The notes below the pieces were generated by a model. It worked only from the letters and a program-made list of their open reading frames with translations, did not search any database and was not told the DNA's origin. This document shows, piece after piece, positions 51,688-55,491 of a stretch of DNA of 55,491 nucleotides. The stretch is from Bog-159 sp035308525 (GTDB taxonomy: Bacteria > Acidobacteriota > Terriglobia > Bryobacterales > Bryobacteraceae). The translations under genes were made by a program, and so were the position numbers. How positions within the stretch are numbered: the first letter of the stretch is position 1; each line of letters opens with the position of its first letter. The DNA lies in NCBI GenBank assembly GCA_035308525.1, contig DATGGM010000331.1, positions 1 through 55,491 on the forward strand, written 5' to 3'.

Positions 51688-52194
51688 CTACCCGGCGGCC
51701 GGCGGCCTCACTTCTTCGAACATCCCCGTCTGCCGATTCTTCCGCACCCGATCCCAAGCGAAGTACCGCCCATTCATCGCCACATACACCCCGGGCGGCA
51801 GCGTTTGCGCGAACGCCAGCGCGCTGCCCAGATTGAACAGCCCGTCGGAGCTGCCGAACTTATAAGGGATCATGGCGCCGGTCAGCACGATGGTCTTCTC
51901 GGCGACGGCTTTCGCCAGTATGGCGGCCGTCTCCACCATGGTGTCGGTCCCGTGTGTGATCAGGATGCGGGTCTCGGGCGCCTGGCGGCAATGCTGCAAA
52001 ATGATCTGACGGTCGTCAGCGGTCATCTGCAGGCTGTCAATCATCATCAGCGTGCGCACTTCTACGTTCAGATTCGAGCGGCCCAGCTTCAGCATTTCGG
52101 GCAGATGCGAATCCTGGAAGAAAAGCTCGCCGGTCAGCTCGTTGTAGGTCTTGTCGAAAGTGCCGCCGGTGATAAAAATGCGGATGGGTTCCAT
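51688..52194 (-). CDS. Short asparaginase-like protein (N-terminal domain only)
   Basis: A 168-residue protein carrying the two L-asparaginase threonine motifs, ITGGTFDKTYNE near residue 8 and ILITHGTDTMVETA near residue 85. The C-terminal domain of normal 330-residue asparaginases is absent. Single-domain members of this size exist, so this may be complete; alternatively a 3' deletion truncated it, since a regulator remnant follows at once. The start MEPIRIF at 52194 shares one base with the stop of the transporter gene (TGATG). Confidence 0.75.
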   Translation of the reverse strand: MEPIRIFITGGTFDKTYNELTGELFFQDSHLPEMLKLGRSNLNVEVRTLMMIDSLQMTADDRQIILQHCRQAPETRILITHGTDTMVETAAILAKAVAEKTIVLTGAMIPYKFGSSDGLFNLGSALAFAQTLPPGVYVAMNGRYFAWDRVRKNRQTGMFEEVRPPAAG

Positions 52195-53432
52195 CAGGCC
52201 CGGCTCCGCCAGTAACCGCTCTCCAGGTTCGGCAGAAACACCGTCAGCACGCCGATGGCCGGCAGGAACGAGCAAACGCGATACACGAAGGTGATGCTGG
52301 TGGCATCCGCCAGCCAGCCCATCACCGCCGCTCCGATGCCTGCCATGCCGAAGGCCAGTCCGAAAAAGAGGCCGGAAATTGCACCGATCCTGCCGGGAAC
52401 CAGGTCATGCGCGTACACAATGATGGCTGAAAAGGCCGACGCCAGCACTAGCCCGATCACCACGCTGAGCACCGTCGTCCAGAACAGGTTGGCGTACGGC
52501 AGCACCAGTGTGAAAGGCAGAATCCCGAGAATGGAGCACCAGATCACGTATTTCCGGCCGATGCGGTCGCCCACCGGCCCGCCGATGAAAGTTCCCGCGG
52601 CCACCGCGCCGAGAAAAATGAACAGGTGAATCTGCGCCGCCCGCACCGGCAGATGGAAGCGGCTCATCAGGAAGAAGATGTAATAGCTGGTCAGGCTGGC
52701 CAGGTAAAAGTACTTCGAGAACACCAGCGCCATCAGCACGCCCAGCGACAGAGCCACTTTGCGGCGCGACAGTTGCAAAGTGGGGCTGTGCAGAGCCGCG
52801 GCGGACGTGGCTCTGACCGCCCCGTGGCCTTTGTACCACGTGCCCACACGCGTCAGGACCGCGATGGCCACCAGGGCCGCCGCGGAAAACCAGGCGATGG
52901 TGCGCTGTCCGAACAACACTACCAGCCAGCCGAGCAGCGGGCCCAGCGACGAACCCGCGTTGCCACCGACCTGGAACAGGGACTGCGCCAGCCCGTGCTG
53001 TCCACCCGATGCCAGCCGCGCCACCCGCGACGATTCCGGATGGAACACGCTCGATCCCACCCCCACCAGGGCCACCGCCAGCAGGATCATTCCGTATGTG
53101 GGGGCGGCGGCTAATACCAGCAGCCCCGCCAGCGTGAATCCCATTCCCAGCGGCAAGGAGTACGGCAAGGGACGATGATCCGTGTAGTTGCCCACAAAAG
53201 GCTGCAGCAGCGATGCGGTGAGTTGAACGGTAAGAGTGATGAAGCCGACCTGCCGGAAGTTGAGATGATAAGACTGCTTCAGGATCGGATACACAGCCGG
53301 GATAACCGACTGCATCATGTCGTTCAGCAGATGACAGAAGCTGATGGCTGCCAGCACCCGGAACGCCGTGTGACCCGCCTTGGCGATGGAGGGGACCCCG
53401 GTAGCTGGGTTCACGCCAGTCTGAGTGGACAC
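52194..53432 (-). CDS. MFS transporter of the fosmidomycin-resistance (Fsr) type
   Basis: A 412-residue, 12-helix MFS exporter. The N-terminal helix FCHLLNDMMQSVIPAVYPIL, the loop GVGSSVFHPESSRVAR, and GGNAGSSLGPLLGWLV are typical of the Fsr group (fosmidomycin and related efflux, or unknown natural substrates). GGPVGDRIGRKYVIW is the MFS loop 2-3 type motif of the second half. It is coupled to the asparaginase-like gene. Start at ATG 53432, gap of 19 bases from the DUF2182 gene. Confidence 0.87.
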   Translation of the reverse strand: MSTQTGVNPATGVPSIAKAGHTAFRVLAAISFCHLLNDMMQSVIPAVYPILKQSYHLNFRQVGFITLTVQLTASLLQPFVGNYTDHRPLPYSLPLGMGFTLAGLLVLAAAPTYGMILLAVALVGVGSSVFHPESSRVARLASGGQHGLAQSLFQVGGNAGSSLGPLLGWLVVLFGQRTIAWFSAAALVAIAVLTRVGTWYKGHGAVRATSAAALHSPTLQLSRRKVALSLGVLMALVFSKYFYLASLTSYYIFFLMSRFHLPVRAAQIHLFIFLGAVAAGTFIGGPVGDRIGRKYVIWCSILGILPFTLVLPYANLFWTTVLSVVIGLVLASAFSAIIVYAHDLVPGRIGAISGLFFGLAFGMAGIGAAVMGWLADATSITFVYRVCSFLPAIGVLTVFLPNLESGYWRSRA

Positions 53433-53451
53433 TTTTTGTTAGTTTAACAAT

Positions 53452-54222
53452 TTAGTGCTGAGCGGTTTTGGCTAGCACCACCGTAGCCACCGCGCCGGCC
53501 AGCAACAGCCCGCCCAGCACCGGGCTCAGGCGCCGGCCCCACGAAAAATTCTTCTCCGCGCCCATGGCCGCTCCCAGCGCCAGCATCCCTCCGAAGTTGC
53601 TCATTCCCGCCGCGAACATCACCAGCATCAGCGACCAGCAGCATCCCACACAGTACGCTCCATGGGCCGCGCCGATCCGCAGCGCTTCGCGGGCCGGACG
53701 TACGCCGCGCCACCGCTCCGTCAGGAACATCATGGGCGAGCGGCACTTGTCCAGGCAGGCGTATTTGAGCGGCGAAAACTGGTAGAGGCCCGCACCTCCC
53801 AGGATCACGGCGCTGGCCGCCCAGGAATTCCGTTCCAGCCACGGAACTCCGGACGCTGCCGCGCGCAGTCCCTGGATCGCCAGGTGTACCGCCAGGCCAA
53901 ATAGCACCCAGACGCCCAGGTATCCGGCCAGCAGTGCGGCCACCAGCCACGCCGCCGCTGGCCGCTTCGAAACCATTCGCCGGAAAAGCAGGAACAGCGG
54001 CCCGCTGGTGGGCAGCATCATGGCGATGGTCATCAACGTCCAGCCCAGCACAAAGAATCCGGCGAGCGCGGCCGGACCCATGCCCATAGTGTGCCCGGCG
54101 TGCAACAGGCTATGTCCCCAGGGCGCATCCCGGCTCGCCCATAAAGCCAACCACGCCAGCGAGCCCAGCGCGGCCAGCAGCAGCGCGGGGATCCGGCGGT
54201 CGCGAATGCCCGGCCAAGCCAT
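53452..54222 (-). CDS. DUF2182 membrane protein (predicted metal-binding)
   Basis: A 256-residue protein with about six helices. Family marks are GWTLMTIAMMLPTSGPL near residue 60, GAGLYQFSPLKYACLDKCRSP near 145-165 in pieces, and HGAYCVGCCWSLMLVMFAAG near 190-208. The Cys and Met residues next to membrane segments suggest metal (copper-like) handling, but the function is not known. It follows the DUF1326 gene by 12 bases, a pairing that recurs in other genomes. Confidence 0.88.
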   Translation of the reverse strand: MAWPGIRDRRIPALLLAALGSLAWLALWASRDAPWGHSLLHAGHTMGMGPAALAGFFVLGWTLMTIAMMLPTSGPLFLLFRRMVSKRPAAAWLVAALLAGYLGVWVLFGLAVHLAIQGLRAAASGVPWLERNSWAASAVILGGAGLYQFSPLKYACLDKCRSPMMFLTERWRGVRPAREALRIGAAHGAYCVGCCWSLMLVMFAAGMSNFGGMLALGAAMGAEKNFSWGRRLSPVLGGLLLAGAVATVVLAKTAQH

Positions 54223-54234
54223 GTCAGTCGGCCA

Positions 54235-54864
54235 TCAGGCTTCGAACACGAACGTGCCTTGCACGGCGTTGTGATTCTGCAGGTTGACGTCCGCCAGGCC
54301 CACACTGCTGGTGGTGCGGCGGTAGTGCGAAGCCTTGCTCAGGTACGCCGGAGAGCCGGGAATGGTGGAGAAGACGCTGTTCTGGAGCGTCGTCACCATT
54401 TCGCCTGGACCCTTGAATGGCGCCAGGGCGGCATCCGCGTAGCCCGCCACCTTCAGCGTGCCCTGCCCTTCCTTGACGTCGAACGCGATGGGCGCGCGAA
54501 TCACGCCCACCACTTCGCCGATCAGTGCCGCGAAGTCGGCGATGGGCCCGCCCAATTTGCCGGTCCAGACTTTGAGCAGCGCGTTCTGCTGAGCTTCCGT
54601 CGCGCGGTCGTCCACAAACACCGCGGCGCGCCAGTTGCCCTTCAGGATATTGCCCGGGATATGCACCATGATTGCCAGCGTCAGACCACCGACGTCGGTT
54701 CCTTCGATATTTCCTTTCCTGACGTGATATGCGACGATCGCGTCGCAGGTGCCGTTATCGGCGTCTTCGCCGACCCAGCACGGACACAAAACGCCGCAAT
54801 CGCAAACTTCCAATAGTTCGCCTTCTACATGGTACGCCACAAGAAAATCCCCCTTCCTGGTCAT
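54235..54864 (-). CDS. DUF1326 protein
   Basis: A 209-residue soluble protein. The N-terminal cysteine cluster CDCGVLCPCWVG near residue 22 and GTCDAIVAYHV are the family signature and look like a metal site. Next are GGLTLAIMVHIPGNILKGNW and DVKEGQGTLKVAGYADAAL. I start at MTRKGDFLVAYHVEGE (54864) rather than 17 codons upstream because the family begins near this point. It probably works with the DUF2182 membrane protein downstream. Function unknown. Confidence 0.85.
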   Translation of the reverse strand: MTRKGDFLVAYHVEGELLEVCDCGVLCPCWVGEDADNGTCDAIVAYHVRKGNIEGTDVGGLTLAIMVHIPGNILKGNWRAAVFVDDRATEAQQNALLKVWTGKLGGPIADFAALIGEVVGVIRAPIAFDVKEGQGTLKVAGYADAALAPFKGPGEMVTTLQNSVFSTIPGSPAYLSKASHYRRTTSSVGLADVNLQNHNAVQGTFVFEA

Positions 54865-55280
54865 TTCGAAAACAGCCGGCTGACAGCATATCACAACTTT
54901 TCGGAACCGGGGCATCCGGATAAACCACTAATACCTCCGACGCGCCAACACACAGGCGCGCCGTGGTGGGGAGGATCGAATGATCACGCGATGCGGAGTC
55001 GATTCCAGCACCCGCCTGGCTCGCGTGTGTCGCCGGCGCCGGATCTCCGCGATGATCGTCGCGGCCAACTCCGCTTCGCCGGCGGATTGGCCACCTTCGT
55101 TGTCCTCTTCCCCCGCCAGCTCGCCCGCGACACGTATGCGATCTTTCTCAGTCACAAGCTTCGCAAAAAAAGTCAAGCGCTGCCCAAGAAACGACTTACA
55201 CATCCAAATCGCTGCCGCAAGCTCTGGATCGCTGGCATTCGTGGGCTATCCTCGAATCGCAAGAAATCGAAAGGAGTCCC
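54865..55280. other. Intergenic region with no firm gene
   Basis: Between the DUF1326 gene and the right-edge gene. A leftward 91-codon frame (54928-55203) crosses it but has no recognisable motif, an Arg-rich tail and no ribosome site, so I do not call it. A short inverted repeat, CGCGCC/GGCGCG at 54941-54946 and 54955-54960, is present. The promoter of the right-edge gene should be here. Confidence 0.5.
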
Positions 55281-55491
55281 ATGCTGATATCCGACAAACA
55301 AAAGGTATCGAATCGCCGGAATGCGCAAAAATCCACCGGCCCCAAAACCCCCGAGGGCAAAGCCAAAGTGCGCTTCAACGCCCTCAAGCACGGCCTGCGG
55401 GCCCGCAGCGCCATCATCCCCGGCGAAAAACTCGAGCGCTTCGAACAGCTCTGCGCCGATCTCGAAGACGACTGGCAACCCAAAACGCGTA
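55281..55491 (+). CDS. Conserved 'TPEGKA..NALKHGL' protein, 5' part
   Basis: The gene starts at ATG 55281 with a strong AGGAG at 55272-55276 and runs off the right edge after 70 codons. The product begins with a basic segment, VSNRRNAQKSTGPKTPEGKA, followed by NALKHGLRARSAIIPGE. This is a widespread N-terminal pattern of hypothetical proteins, often in several copies per genome in acidobacteria and planctomycetes. It looks nucleic-acid binding from its charge. The function is unknown. Confidence 0.8.
   Translation, partial: MLISDKQKVSNRRNAQKSTGPKTPEGKAKVRFNALKHGLRARSAIIPGEKLERFEQLCADLEDDWQPKTR

Noticed and set aside
54941..54960. Inverted repeat CGCGCC/GGCGCG as a terminator
   Set aside because: The stem is only 6 bp with an 8-base loop and no T run, and it lies on the start side of the DUF1326 gene.
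54928..55203. A 91-codon leftward ORF starting MCKSFLGQRL
   Set aside because: No ribosome site, no recognisable family, and an Arg-rich low-quality tail. It could be real but I cannot support it.

Overview
The window is a GC-rich chromosomal segment of a Gram-negative bacterium, most likely an acidobacterium close to Solibacter/Bryobacter. The clues are a secreted protein with the domain first described as the Solibacter uncharacterized C-terminal domain (43945-46377), small PilZ proteins, an Lpt lipopolysaccharide export module, and a partial gene of the 'TPEGKA..NALKHGL' type at the right edge. I saw no rRNA, tRNA, CRISPR array, insertion sequence or prophage. The host assignment is inference.

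Left part (1-17.5 kb). A tightly packed operon for organophosphonate catabolism (357-4109) encodes a FAD amine oxidase-like enzyme, phosphonoacetaldehyde hydrolase (PhnX), an OPA/GlpT-type transporter and a PhnZ-like HD-domain oxygenase. No PhnW transaminase or PhnY hydroxylase is visible. Then follow a lone ketoacyl-ACP synthase, small hypothetical and secreted proteins, a GYD protein, a bactofilin, pterin dehydratase, a methyltransferase, aspS, a secreted S9 peptidase coupled to an M23 peptidase, and a copper chaperone/ATPase pair.

Centre (17.8-33.9 kb). This is a complete division and cell wall (dcw) cluster in the order mraZ-rsmH-ftsL-ftsI-murE-murF-mraY-murD-ftsW-murG-murC-ftsQ-ftsA-ftsZ. 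Most junctions overlap or abut. It is preceded by a candidate promoter and four GTGG-type boxes at an exact 11-nt period, which look like the MraZ operator. murB and ddl are not in the cluster. A hairpin follows ftsZ, and then a decayed alcohol dehydrogenase-like pseudogene.

Right-centre (34.4-43.9 kb). A secreted NHL-repeat protein converges on a translationally coupled class V aminotransferase, bicupin and amino acid permease operon. Next come recA, a fused lptC-lptA and lptB, all leftward. A 35-residue membrane peptide ORF and a degenerate PilZ protein diverge from recA.

Right part (43.9-55.5 kb). This accessory region holds the Solibacter-domain propeller protein, a secreted glycosidase-like protein, a PIG-L deacetylase, an SDR, a DUF1648 membrane protein coupled to a remnant of a GntR-type regulator, a single-domain asparaginase-like protein with a fosmidomycin-resistance-type exporter, and a DUF1326/DUF2182 pair.

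The points most worth follow-up are the phosphonate operon with its unusual gene set, the MraZ operator, the PilZ protein that has lost its c-di-GMP motif, the LptC-LptA fusion, and the uncharacterised aminotransferase-bicupin-permease operon.
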